A DNA stretch of 64,000 bases from Flavobacteriales bacterium (GTDB lineage: Bacteria; Bacteroidota; Bacteroidia; Flavobacteriales_F; PHOS-HE28), in NCBI GenBank assembly GCA_016716605.1, contig JADJWA010000001.1, forward strand, positions 434,001-498,000, read 5' to 3'. The notes below the pieces were generated by a model. The model made no database searches, was not told where the DNA came from, and worked only from the letters and a program-made list of their open reading frames with translations. This document shows, one piece after another, positions 17,645 through 26,070 of the stretch. The number at the start of each line of letters is the position of its first letter. Within the stretch, counting starts at the first letter, position 1. The position numbers and the translations under genes were made by a program.

Positions 17645-17670
17645 GGCCGAGGTGGGGGAGTTTGCACCTC
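17645..17670. repeat. Inverted repeat downstream of sdhB
   Basis: CCGAGGTG (17645-17652) and CACCTCGG (17663-17670) form an 8-bp stem with a 10-nt loop, about 20 nt after the sdhB stop on the - strand. There is no T-run, so it may act as a transcript 3' end stabiliser or a weak terminator. Confidence 0.4.
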
Positions 17671-17688
17671 GGGCATTTCATCCTCCAA

Positions 17689-18438
17689 TCACTCATTCGT
17701 CACGCTCGCCGCCAAGTACTCCCGGTTCAACCTTGCGATGTGCTCCAAGCTGATCCCCTTCGGGCATTCCACCTCGCAGGCGCCGGTGTTGCTGCAATTG
17801 CCGAAGCCCTCCTTGTCCATTTGCTCCACCATGGCAAGTGCGCGGCGCTTCGCCTCGGGCCGGCCCTGCGGCAATAAGGCGAGTTGCGAGACTTTCGCCG
17901 CTGTGAAGAGCATGGCTGAGCCGTTCGGGCAAGTGGCCACGCACGCACCGCAGCCGATGCAGGTGGCGGCATCGAAGGCCTTGTCGGCATCGTCCTTCGG
18001 GATTGGCACCGCATTGCCATCGACGAGGTTGCCGCTGGTGTTCACGCTCACGAAGCCGCCGGCTGCTTGGATACGATCGAAGGCGCTGCGGTTGGTCGCC
18101 AAGTCCTTGATCACAGGGAAGGCCGCACTGCGCCATGGCTCAACGTAGATGGTGTCGCCATCCTTGAACTTGCGCATGTGCAGCTGGCAGGTGGTGATGC
18201 CGCGGCCCGGACCGTGCGCCTCGCCATTGATGAAGAGGCTGCACATCCCGCAGATGCCTTCGCGACAATCGTGGTCGAAGGCGATCGGGTCCTCACCCTT
18301 TCGCACGAGGTCGTCGTTGAGCACGTCGAGCATCTCCAGGAAGGACATGTCTTCGGACACACCGTTCACCGGGTAATCGACGATCCTGCCTTTGTCGTTG
18401 GGGCCGGATTGGCGCCAGATCTTGAGTGTCAGCTTCAT
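17689..18438 (-). CDS. sdhB: Succinate dehydrogenase / fumarate reductase iron-sulfur subunit
   Basis: 249 residues. The [2Fe-2S] motif CREGICGMCSLFINGEAHGP lies near residue 65, and the ferredoxin motifs CIGCGACVATCPNGSAML and CSNTGACEVECPKGISLEHI hold the [4Fe-4S] and [3Fe-4S] clusters. It passes electrons from the SdhA flavin to the membrane quinone site. ATG 18447 (MGNMKLTLKIW) overlaps the sdhA stop as TGATG and is an alternative start; 18438 matches homologues better. Last gene of sdhCAB. Confidence 0.96.
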   Translation of the reverse strand: MKLTLKIWRQSGPNDKGRIVDYPVNGVSEDMSFLEMLDVLNDDLVRKGEDPIAFDHDCREGICGMCSLFINGEAHGPGRGITTCQLHMRKFKDGDTIYVEPWRSAAFPVIKDLATNRSAFDRIQAAGGFVSVNTSGNLVDGNAVPIPKDDADKAFDAATCIGCGACVATCPNGSAMLFTAAKVSQLALLPQGRPEAKRRALAMVEQMDKEGFGNCSNTGACEVECPKGISLEHIARLNREYLAASVTNE

Positions 18439-18446
18439 GTTACCCA

Positions 18447-20459
18447 TCACTTGTAGCTGCGTTGCGTCAGTTTCACTTCGTTGAATTCCAGCTGCTCCTT
18501 GTGCAGGTTCGCCTTGCCGGCATCGCCGGTCCACTCCCACGCGGCAACGTAGGCGTAGTTGGCGTCGTCACGTTTGGCTTCGCCCTGCTGCGGGCCTTCG
18601 GTCTCGGAATACTCCTCGCGGAAGTGGCCGCCGCAGCTCTCGTTGCGGTCGAGCGCATCAAGGCACATCAACTCGCCCAACTCCAGGAAATCGGCCACGC
18701 GACCTGCCTTCTCCAATTCCTGGTTGAACTCGTTCGCTTTCCCGGGCACGCGTACATCGCGGTAGAACTCCTCACGGATCTGGCGGATCTCAGCAATCGC
18801 CTCCTTCAGTCCTTGCTCGTTGCGCGCCATGCCGCACTTGTCCCACATCACTTTGCCCATACGTCGGTGGAACTCATCAACCGGCTTGGTGCCCTTGTTG
18901 TTCAGGAAGTGGTTGATGCGTTCCTTCACTTCTTTCTCCGCGGCCTCGAACTCGGGACGCTTGGTGTCGATGGGTCCCGTGCGGATGTCGTCGGCCAAAT
19001 AGTCGCCTACGGTGTAAGGAACCACGAAGTAGCCATCGGCCAGACCTTGCATCAACGCTGATGCACCCAACCGATTCGCGCCATGATCGCTGAAGTTCGC
19101 TTCGCCGAGCGCGAACAGGCCGGGCACGGTGGTCTGCAGGTTGTAATCGACCCAGAGGCCGCCCATGGTGTAGTGAACCGCAGGGTAGATCTTCATCGCG
19201 TGGTCGTAGGGATTCTCGCCGACGATGTTCTCATACATGTCGAAGAGGTTCCCGTACTTCTCGCTCACCACGGCACGGCCGAGCTCGGTGATCTTCTCCT
19301 TGCTCGCATTCTCGATCTTCAAGATGTTCGCCTGCTGCTTGCCGTAGCGTTCGATCGCCGCACTGAAATCCAGGTACACGGCCTCCCCGGTCTTGTTCAC
19401 GCCATAACCTGCATCGCAGCGCTCTTTGGCAGCGCGACTCGCAACGTCGCGCGGAACCAAGTTTCCGAAGGCCGGGTAGCGGCGCTCCAGGTAGTAATCG
19501 CGATCGGCTTCCGGGATGTCGCTGCCTTTCTTCCTGCCATCGCGTATGGCTTTCGCATCCTCAAGGTTCTTCGGCACCCAGATGCGGCCATCGTTCCGCA
19601 GTGATTCGCTCATCAGCGTGAGCTTGCTCTGGTGCGTGCCGCTCACCGGGATGCAGGTCGGGTGGATCTGCGTGTAGCACGGGTTGCCGAAGTAGGCTCC
19701 GCGCTTGTGCGCCTTCCATGCGGCGGTGACATTGCTGCCCATGGCGTTCGTGCTCAGGAAGAACACATTGCCGTAGCCGCCCGTGCACAGCAGCACGGCG
19801 TGCGCGCCATGTCGCTCGATCTCTCCGGTGATCAAGTTGCGGGCGATGATGCCGCGCGCCTTGCCATCAACGATGACGACATCGAGCATCTCGTGGCGAT
19901 CGAACATCTGCACAGCGCCTTTGCCCACCTGACGCATCAACGCGCTGTAAGCGCCCAGCAGCAGTTGCTGGCCAGTCTGCCCGCGCGCATAGAATGTGCG
20001 GCTCACCTGCACGCCACCGAAGCTTCGGTTATCGAGCAGTCCTCCGTAGTCGCGGGCGAAGGGCACGCCTTGCGCCACGCACTGGTCGATGATGTTCGCG
20101 CTCACTTCCGCAAGACGGTACACGTTGGCTTCGCGAGCACGATAGTCGCCGCCCTTCACAGTGTCATAGAACAAGCGGTAGGTGCTGTCGCCGTCGTTCT
20201 GGTAGTTCTTGGCGGCGTTGATACCACCCTGAGCGGCGATGCTGTGCGCGCGACGGGCGCTGTCCTGGAAGCAGAAGGCCTTCACGTTGTAACCCATCTC
20301 GGCCAACGATGCGGCGGCAGCGCCACCGGCGAGGCCTGTGCCCACCACGATCACGTCGATGCGGCGCTTGTTGGCCGGCGCCACGATGCGCATGTGGCCT
20401 TTGTGGTACGTCCACTTCTTGTCGATGGGGCCGGGAGGGATCTTGCTGTCTAATGCCAT
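18447..20459 (-). CDS. sdhA: Succinate dehydrogenase / fumarate reductase flavoprotein subunit
   Basis: 670 residues. FAD-binding motif VIVVGTGLAGGAAAASLAEM near residue 38; the flavin-linking His lies in FQDSARRAHSIAAQGGINAA. Substrate-site motifs include HPTCIPVSGTHQSKLTLMSE and the catalytic-Arg region YLERRYPAFGNLVPRDVASR. The length and the long C-terminal domain fit the Bacteroidota/epsilon-type three-subunit enzymes. Upstream in-frame residues to 20513 are intergenic; ATG 20459 (MALDSKIPPGPID) is the family start. Confidence 0.97.
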   Translation of the reverse strand: MALDSKIPPGPIDKKWTYHKGHMRIVAPANKRRIDVIVVGTGLAGGAAAASLAEMGYNVKAFCFQDSARRAHSIAAQGGINAAKNYQNDGDSTYRLFYDTVKGGDYRAREANVYRLAEVSANIIDQCVAQGVPFARDYGGLLDNRSFGGVQVSRTFYARGQTGQQLLLGAYSALMRQVGKGAVQMFDRHEMLDVVIVDGKARGIIARNLITGEIERHGAHAVLLCTGGYGNVFFLSTNAMGSNVTAAWKAHKRGAYFGNPCYTQIHPTCIPVSGTHQSKLTLMSESLRNDGRIWVPKNLEDAKAIRDGRKKGSDIPEADRDYYLERRYPAFGNLVPRDVASRAAKERCDAGYGVNKTGEAVYLDFSAAIERYGKQQANILKIENASKEKITELGRAVVSEKYGNLFDMYENIVGENPYDHAMKIYPAVHYTMGGLWVDYNLQTTVPGLFALGEANFSDHGANRLGASALMQGLADGYFVVPYTVGDYLADDIRTGPIDTKRPEFEAAEKEVKERINHFLNNKGTKPVDEFHRRMGKVMWDKCGMARNEQGLKEAIAEIRQIREEFYRDVRVPGKANEFNQELEKAGRVADFLELGELMCLDALDRNESCGGHFREEYSETEGPQQGEAKRDDANYAYVAAWEWTGDAGKANLHKEQLEFNEVKLTQRSYK

Positions 20460-20471
20460 GTTCAGCGGTGG

Positions 20472-20521
20472 GTTGGGGGTTGCGGGTTGGCAATGGTTGA
20501 GGGTCGGGGCCAACCCCCAAC
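20472..20521. repeat. Inverted repeat in the sdhC-sdhA intergenic spacer
   Basis: GTTGGGGGTT (20472-20481) is a perfect 10-nt inverted repeat of AACCCCCAAC (20512-20521), separated by 30 nt. The 112-nt spacer has no ORF. In the mRNA it could form a hairpin between the first and second sdh cistrons. Confidence 0.5.
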
Positions 20522-20571
20522 TTCATCAACGTTCAACCTGCAACCAACGAGTGCCATGTGCGAGCGGCGCG

Positions 20572-21246
20572 CTAGCGGTTAACGAACATCCAAACCGGTA
20601 TCAGTGCGAAGAGGATCGGGAGCACCACGCCGAAGAAGGCACCGACGCTCTTGATGATGGGCGTATAGCGCGGGTGATTGAGGCCAAGGCTCTGGAAGCT
20701 GCTCTGGAAGCCATGCAGCAAGTGGAAGGCGAGCACCGCCATGGACGCCACGTAGAGCGCGACGTACCACAGCTCGGAGAAGGCTGCCGCAACAACAGCG
20801 TAGAGATCCTTGTTGCCATCGGCATCGAGACCAAGGCCGCCCCAATGCATCTCGTACCAGAAGCGCTTCATGTGGATGACCAGGAAGACCAGGATCAGCG
20901 TGCCCAGCAGGGCCATGTTGCCGCTGGCCCAGCTGCGGTTGGCACCGGCGTTCTCCTTCGCGTAACGCACCGGCCGCGCCTTTCGGTTCTGGAACGCGAG
21001 CAGGATGCCATCGAACGCATGGAAAAGGATGCTGAAGTAGAGCAGGTAGCTCACGGCCTTCACCACCGGGAAGGTGGTCATGAACTTGGCGTAGGCGTTG
21101 AACTTCAGCTGGCCCTCCGGGCTCATGTCGAGCAACTGGAGGTTGCCCGCGAGGTGGGCGATCAGGAACACGGAAAGGAAAAGGCCCGTGAGGGCCATCC
21201 AGTACTTCTTCGCGAGTGAGGAACCGAGGATCGCTGATCGTGCCAT
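20572..21246 (-). CDS. sdhC: Succinate dehydrogenase cytochrome b subunit
   Basis: 224 residues with five hydrophobic spans, of the single-subunit di-haem b-type anchor family (SdhC/FrdC, B. subtilis-like). It starts MARSAILGSSLAKKYWMALT, typical of the Bacteroidota family. His residues in the spans (AHLAGN, LFHAFDGI, VIHMKRFWYE, FHLLHGFQS) are the candidate haem ligands. It anchors SdhAB and reduces menaquinone or oxidises menaquinol. It is the first gene of sdhCAB; TACATTCG at 21289-21296 (- strand) is a possible promoter box 42 nt upstream. Confidence 0.94.
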   Translation of the reverse strand: MARSAILGSSLAKKYWMALTGLFLSVFLIAHLAGNLQLLDMSPEGQLKFNAYAKFMTTFPVVKAVSYLLYFSILFHAFDGILLAFQNRKARPVRYAKENAGANRSWASGNMALLGTLILVFLVIHMKRFWYEMHWGGLGLDADGNKDLYAVVAAAFSELWYVALYVASMAVLAFHLLHGFQSSFQSLGLNHPRYTPIIKSVGAFFGVVLPILFALIPVWMFVNR

Positions 21247-21338
21247 GATGCTCTAGCAACAACGAACGGGGTGGAAGCGTTCGCGCGGCGAATGTAGAAG
21301 CCTGCGACGAACGCGTTCCTGCCAATCGGCAGGAGTTC

Positions 21339-22892
21339 TCAGTCGTTCCGAAGGATCCGGCCATCCTCGTGGATGGTGATCGGGGCCTCAGGCACATCGG
21401 TCCGGGTCAATTCGATCACCTCCTTCACGGCCCGTCCCTCCTCATCGGGCACCGGTCCGCCCTCCCCTTCCTGCTTGATGGCGATCAGCCGGCCATCGAT
21501 GAAGCGGCCCGTGCGGTCAACGCGGATGCGCGCGATGGGGGCCACGCCATTGTGGCCGCTGAGGTTGAAGCGCGCGTAGGTGGCGAAGTTGCCGAGGCTG
21601 TATGCGATGAAGCGGTCCTTGTACAGGTCGATGGCGCGCGTGATGTGCGGACCATGGCCGAAGACGATGTCCGCGCCAGCATCGATCACGGCGCGTGCGA
21701 AGGCATGAGGGCTGCCACGGTTCTCGCCGAGGAACTCCTCGTTCATCTTCTTGATGTGCCGATGGCCCTTGCCCTCGGCACCGCCATGGAAAGAGACGAT
21801 CACGATGTCGCTCACGCTGTCGAGCCCGGCCACAATGGATTTGGCGCCTTCGAGGTCGCGGAAGTCAACCGTGCCGGTGTTGGGCGCGAAGGCGCAGAAT
21901 CCGTAACGCACGCTGTCGAGCGTGAATACGGCGCTTGGGCGTGAGAGCAGGCCAGCGTTGTAGAGTCCCAATGAATCGAGCACGCGCCGTGTGGCCATCC
22001 GGCCCGGTTCGCCGAAATCCCCCACATGGTTGTTGGCCACGCTGAGTACATCAAAGCCTGCATCCCTCAAGTGAGCGGCATAATGCTCCGGCGACCGGAA
22101 CACATAACAGCTTGCCGGATCCTTGCACTGCTTCGGATGGCCGGGCCCATCGAGGAGCACGCCTTCGAGGTTCCCGAACGTGAGGTGCGCTTCGCGCAGG
22201 ATCGAATCCACCGGAGCGAGGAGGTCCCGGCCGTCGTTGGGCGGCAGGTAACCGGCATCCGGATAGTTGGTGCCGAGCATGATGTCGCCCACTCCGATGA
22301 TCACGATCGTGTCAATGCGCGCAGAATCGCTCGGTAGGCTGTCATGCGCAAGCACGGTGGCCGTTTCCGCCGTGAGCGGCGCCGCCTCATCAGGCGGCTC
22401 CATCGGTTCGGCTGGCCTTGCGATGCGCCCGGCCTTCACGAAGCGCTTGGTGTAATACTCAACGGCTGCGAGCGTGTCGTAGCGGATGCCGCGATGGCAG
22501 CTGTGCAGCATGCAGATGTCGCCCTTCTCGGTCACGCTGGCCACCATGGCCACGTGGCCCACTTGGTCCTTGCGCGCATCGCGGCCCTTAAAGAAGAGCA
22601 GGTCGCCGGGGGCGACTTCCGCGCGGTCGATGGTGGGCACCGTGGCCGCCATGGCTGCCGAGGAATGCGGCAGCGCCATGCCTTGCTGGCCATAGATGTG
22701 ACAAACGAAGCCGCTGCAATCGAACGTTCCCGCGCCTTTGGCTTTGTAACGGTATGGCTTGCCCACGTAGCTGTGGCCAATGGCGACGATTGAATCGGCC
22801 ATCGATGCGGGCATCGGCACCTGTGGCTGAGCGCAGAGGGCCAGAGGCGCTGCGACCAAGCAGAGCTGAGCGATGCGGGCCGCGCTAATCAT
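21339..22892 (-). CDS. NlpC/P60 cysteine peptidase fused to a CapA-type (PGA_cap) metallophosphatase-like domain
   Basis: 517 residues. The signal peptide is about residues 1-21. Residues 30-150 form an NlpC/P60 domain with catalytic Cys59 (GTFDCSGFVCH), His113 (DQVGHVAMV) and a His at 130 or 133 (LHSCHRG), which cuts peptidoglycan stem peptides. A Pro/Glu/Ala linker (158-190) leads to a CapA-like domain (about 195-470) with GVGDIMLGTNYP, FGNLEG, SVANNHVGDFGEPG, SFHGGAEGKGHRH, FGHGPHITR and YSLGNF. CapA/PgsA homologues act in surface polymer synthesis. Its place beside polysaccharide genes suggests coupling of wall cleavage to surface polymer export. The start follows TAGCTTCG by 4 nt. Confidence 0.88.
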   Translation of the reverse strand: MISAARIAQLCLVAAPLALCAQPQVPMPASMADSIVAIGHSYVGKPYRYKAKGAGTFDCSGFVCHIYGQQGMALPHSSAAMAATVPTIDRAEVAPGDLLFFKGRDARKDQVGHVAMVASVTEKGDICMLHSCHRGIRYDTLAAVEYYTKRFVKAGRIARPAEPMEPPDEAAPLTAETATVLAHDSLPSDSARIDTIVIIGVGDIMLGTNYPDAGYLPPNDGRDLLAPVDSILREAHLTFGNLEGVLLDGPGHPKQCKDPASCYVFRSPEHYAAHLRDAGFDVLSVANNHVGDFGEPGRMATRRVLDSLGLYNAGLLSRPSAVFTLDSVRYGFCAFAPNTGTVDFRDLEGAKSIVAGLDSVSDIVIVSFHGGAEGKGHRHIKKMNEEFLGENRGSPHAFARAVIDAGADIVFGHGPHITRAIDLYKDRFIAYSLGNFATYARFNLSGHNGVAPIARIRVDRTGRFIDGRLIAIKQEGEGGPVPDEEGRAVKEVIELTRTDVPEAPITIHEDGRILRND

Positions 22893-22896
22893 GCGG

Positions 22897-22904
22897 CGAA
22901 GCTA
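22897..22904 (-). promoter_or_regulatory. -7-like box 4 nt before the NlpC/P60-CapA gene
   Basis: The - strand reads TAGCTTCG-CCGC-ATG, the same geometry and spacer as at gldA. It supports the chosen ATG. Confidence 0.4.
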
Positions 22905-22964
22905 CCCTCGTGGGCACGACCTCAAGGAGTGCTGCCGCCGGCGCAACGTGTTTTCACACCTTGA

Positions 22965-23714
22965 TCAAAGGGTGGCGTTCAGCAATCTGCCGCCGCTAAT
23001 GAGCTTGTGCAGGGCTGGCCGCTCCAGCGTATTGCGGATGGCCTCCACGTGGTTCATGTTGTGGCAATCGCTGCCGAGCAATTCATAAGCGCCCGCATCG
23101 ATCAGGCGCTCTGCGATCTCTTTCGCTGGACGGCCATAAGCGCCGGAGAGCGCCACGAGGTTCAACTGGAAGAGCACGCCGCGGTCCTTCAGCTTCTCAT
23201 ACTTGGGGAAGTCGTTGTGCCAATAGGCGTAGCGCTCCGGGTGCGCGAGCACCGGTTGATAGCCCTGCGTCTGCATCTGGAAGATGAGCGACAACAGCAT
23301 CTGCGGCTCACTGATGAAGGGCAGCTCGAAGAGCAGGAGCTTTTCGCCGAAGGTGAGCACCTCGCCCTCCATCACCTTGCGCTCCAGGTCGTGGTCGAGG
23401 TAGTACTCCGCAGCGGCATCCACCTCGATCTCCAATCCCTGCCGCTCCACCTCGGCGCGCAGCTTCTCCAGTCCGCCGTGAATGATCTCCGGTGAGTTCT
23501 TGTACCCATCGGCCATGCTGTGCGGCGTGGTGATCACCTTGCGGTAACCGAGCCCGTGCATGGCATGAAGCAGCTCCATGCTCTGCTCGAGGTCCTGGGC
23601 GCCGTCGTCGATGCCGGGGATGAAGTGCGAATGCACATCGCAGCGGAGCACGGAGAGGTCCGCTGGGCCGAGCGCGGGCTCCTTCTTGCCGAACAAACCG
23701 CTGAATAGCCCCAT
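22965..23714 (-). CDS. CpsB/YwqE-type tyrosine-protein phosphatase (PHP family)
   Basis: 249 residues. PHP-fold metal motifs: DVHSHFIPGIDDGA near residue 28, TTPHSMADGY, AAAEYYLDHDLE, PVLAHPERYAYW and LGSDCHNMNH. These manganese-dependent phosphatases dephosphorylate the tyrosine kinase that polymerises or exports capsule and exopolysaccharide. The kinase/Wzc partner is not in this window. ATG 23714 overlaps the rfbB stop by one base, so the two are translationally coupled. The longer open frame to 24104 is an rfbB shadow. Confidence 0.92.
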   Translation of the reverse strand: MGLFSGLFGKKEPALGPADLSVLRCDVHSHFIPGIDDGAQDLEQSMELLHAMHGLGYRKVITTPHSMADGYKNSPEIIHGGLEKLRAEVERQGLEIEVDAAAEYYLDHDLERKVMEGEVLTFGEKLLLFELPFISEPQMLLSLIFQMQTQGYQPVLAHPERYAYWHNDFPKYEKLKDRGVLFQLNLVALSGAYGRPAKEIAERLIDAGAYELLGSDCHNMNHVEAIRNTLERPALHKLISGGRLLNATL

Positions 23715-24775
23715 CAGTGCTGCGCGTAGTGCTCCGCGTAATACTGCTGGTAAGCGCCGCTGGTGACATGATCGAGCCACTCCGTATTGGCCAGGTACCA
23801 ATCCACGGTGCGCTCCAGGCCCGCTTCGAAGGTGATGCTCGGCTTCCAACCAAGTTCGCGCTCGATCTTGCCAGCATCGATCGCGTAGCGCAGGTCGTGC
23901 CCGGCGCGGTCGGTGACGTAGGTGATGAGCTTGGCGCTCTCCCCTGCCGCGCGGCCGAGCTTCTTGTCCATGATCGAGCAGAGCAGGTGCACCAGGTCGA
24001 TGTTCTTCCACTCGTTGTGCCCGCCGATGTTGTAGGTCTCGCCGTTCTTGCCGGTGTGGAAGATGGTGTCGATGGCCGAGGCGTGGTCCTCCACCCAGAG
24101 CCAATCGCGCACGTTCTCGCCCTTGCCATACACGGGCAGCGGCTTGTTGTTGCGGAGGTTGTTGATCATGAGCGGGATCAGCTTCTCCGGGAAGTGGTGG
24201 CTGCCGTAATTGTTGCTGCAGTTGCTAACCACGAAAGGGAGCTTGTAGGTATTGCCGTATGCGCGCACGAAATGGTCGCTGGCGGCCTTGCTCGCGCTAT
24301 AGGGGCTCTGCGGGTCGTAGGGCGTGGTCTCCAGGAAGAGGCTGTCGTCGTGCAGTGAGCCATAGACCTCATCGGTGCTCACATGGTAGAAGCGCTTGCC
24401 CCCCATGGCGCCCTTCCACGCCTCCTTCGCCGCATTGAGCAGGGTCACCGTGCCGAACACGTTGGTGCGCACGAAAGCGAGCGGATCGGTGATGCTGCGG
24501 TCCACATGGCTCTCGGCGGCGAGGTGGATGATGCCATCGATCCTGTGCTCCTTGATCACCCTGGCCACCGCATCCGCATCGCAGATGTCAGCCTTCACGA
24601 AGGTGTAGTTCGGCGCAGGCTCGATGTCGCGAAGGTTCTCCAGATTGCCCGCATAGGTGAGTGCATCGAGGTTGATGATGCGGTAATGCTGGTACCGGTT
24701 CACGAAGCGGCGCACGACGTGGCTGCCGATGAAGCCGGCGCCGCCGGTGATGAGGATGTTGCGCGTGATGCTCAC
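23714..24775 (-). CDS. rfbB: dTDP-glucose 4,6-dehydratase
   Basis: 353 residues, extended SDR. NAD-binding GGAGFIGSHVVRRFV (11-25), catalytic Thr/Asp/Glu motif STDEVYGSL and Tyr-x3-Lys in YSASKAASDH, then SNNYGSHHFPEKLIPLMINN. It converts dTDP-glucose to dTDP-4-keto-6-deoxyglucose, the branch point to rhamnose and other deoxysugars. It starts with GTG, which overlaps the upstream dehydrogenase stop as GTGA; there is no nearby ATG. rfbA, rfbC and rfbD are not in the window. Confidence 0.95.
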   Translation of the reverse strand: MSITRNILITGGAGFIGSHVVRRFVNRYQHYRIINLDALTYAGNLENLRDIEPAPNYTFVKADICDADAVARVIKEHRIDGIIHLAAESHVDRSITDPLAFVRTNVFGTVTLLNAAKEAWKGAMGGKRFYHVSTDEVYGSLHDDSLFLETTPYDPQSPYSASKAASDHFVRAYGNTYKLPFVVSNCSNNYGSHHFPEKLIPLMINNLRNNKPLPVYGKGENVRDWLWVEDHASAIDTIFHTGKNGETYNIGGHNEWKNIDLVHLLCSIMDKKLGRAAGESAKLITYVTDRAGHDLRYAIDAGKIERELGWKPSITFEAGLERTVDWYLANTEWLDHVTSGAYQQYYAEHYAQH

Positions 24776-26070
24776 AGGCTCCAGTAGTTCAGGTCCTTGA
24801 TCTTCTTCCGGAACACGCCCTTCAGGTCCACCAGCACGCCTTTCGGCTTCAGCATGCCCTTGAACCAGGCTTCGTCCTTGCCGGCGTATTCACTATGGTT
24901 CACGGCCACGATGATGGCATCGTACGGGCCTTTCATCTCAGGCGCCAGTTCGTAGCCGTACTCATGCTTCACCTCGGCGGCATCGGCGTGCGGGTCGGTC
25001 ACATCCACCGCACAGCTGAAGCTCTTGAGCTCGTTCACCACATCGGCGACCTTGCTGTTGCGGATGTCGGTGACGTTCTCCTTGAAGGTGGCGCCCATCA
25101 CCAGGATGCGCGCATCGGTGGGATTGGTGCCGCTGGCGATCACCTTCTTCACGGTCTGCTTGGCCACGTAGCCGCCCATGCTATCGTTCACGAAGCGCCC
25201 ACTGTCGATGATCTGCGCGTGGTAGCCGAGCTCCTTGGCCTTGTACACGAGGTAGTAGGGATCCACGCCGATGCAATGGCCGCCCACGAGGCCCGGCTGG
25301 AAGCGCAGGAAATTCCACTTGGTCCCGGCCGCTTCGAGCACATCGTAGGTGTTGATCCCCATGCGGTTGAAGATGATCGAGAGCTCGTTGGTGAGGGCGA
25401 TGTTCACGTCGCGCTGCGTGTTCTCGATGATCTTGCTCGCTTCGGCCACCTTGATGCTGCTGGCGCGGTGCACGCCGGCCTTCACCACCAGCTCATACAC
25501 CTGGGCGATGATCTCCGCGCTCTCCGGGTCGCAGCCGCTGCTCACCTTCACGATGGTCTCGAGCGTATGCTCCTTGTCGCCGGGGTTGATGCGCTCTGGC
25601 GAGTAGCCCACCTTGAAATCGTCCACGAACTTCAGGTTGCTCAAGCGCTCAAGCAAAGGCACGCAATCCTCTTCGGTGCAGCCGGGGTAAACGGTGCTCT
25701 CGTACACCACATAGTCGCCCTTCTTCAGCACCTGGCCCACGGTGCGCGTGGCGCCCAGCAGCGGACCCAGGTCGGGGATGTTCTGCTGATCGATCGGCGT
25801 GGGCACGGCCACGATGAAGAACTCCACGTCCTTCAGGTCCTTGATGTCGGCGGAGAAGTGGATGTCGCAGCCCTCGAAGTCCTCCGGCGGCAATTCATTG
25901 CTCGGATCCTCGCCACGGCGCATCATGTCCACGCGCTTCTGGTTGATGTCGAAGCCAACCACCTTGATGCGGCGCGCGAAGGCCAAGGCGATCGGGAGCC
26001 CTACGTAGCCCAGGCCGATCACAGCGAGCTTGGCTTCCTTCTTCAGCAGTCGGTCATACAGGTTGTTCAT
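24772..26070 (-). CDS. Nucleotide sugar 6-dehydrogenase (WbpA/WbpO/TviB type)
   Basis: 432 residues of the UDP-glucose/GDP-mannose dehydrogenase family. NAD motif VIGLGYVGLPIALAF near residue 17; catalytic Lys/Asn region ENTQRDVNIALTNEL; catalytic Cys in GGHCIGVDPYYLVYKA. The C-terminal domain carries GATFKENVTDIRNSKV. It oxidises C6 of a UDP-N-acetylhexosamine to the uronic acid. Beside WbpB-, WbpD- and WbpE-like genes, the WbpA activity (UDP-GlcNAc to UDP-GlcNAcA) is the best inference. It is distinct from the UDP-glucose enzyme at 30664. Confidence 0.9.
   Translation of the reverse strand: MNNLYDRLLKKEAKLAVIGLGYVGLPIALAFARRIKVVGFDINQKRVDMMRRGEDPSNELPPEDFEGCDIHFSADIKDLKDVEFFIVAVPTPIDQQNIPDLGPLLGATRTVGQVLKKGDYVVYESTVYPGCTEEDCVPLLERLSNLKFVDDFKVGYSPERINPGDKEHTLETIVKVSSGCDPESAEIIAQVYELVVKAGVHRASSIKVAEASKIIENTQRDVNIALTNELSIIFNRMGINTYDVLEAAGTKWNFLRFQPGLVGGHCIGVDPYYLVYKAKELGYHAQIIDSGRFVNDSMGGYVAKQTVKKVIASGTNPTDARILVMGATFKENVTDIRNSKVADVVNELKSFSCAVDVTDPHADAAEVKHEYGYELAPEMKGPYDAIIVAVNHSEYAGKDEAWFKGMLKPKGVLVDLKGVFRKKIKDLNYWSL

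Noticed and set aside
22950..22973. Stem-loop at the stop of the CpsB-like phosphatase gene
   Set aside because: The palindrome around TTGATCAA is short, overlaps the stop codon and is not followed by a T-run; not convincing as a terminator.
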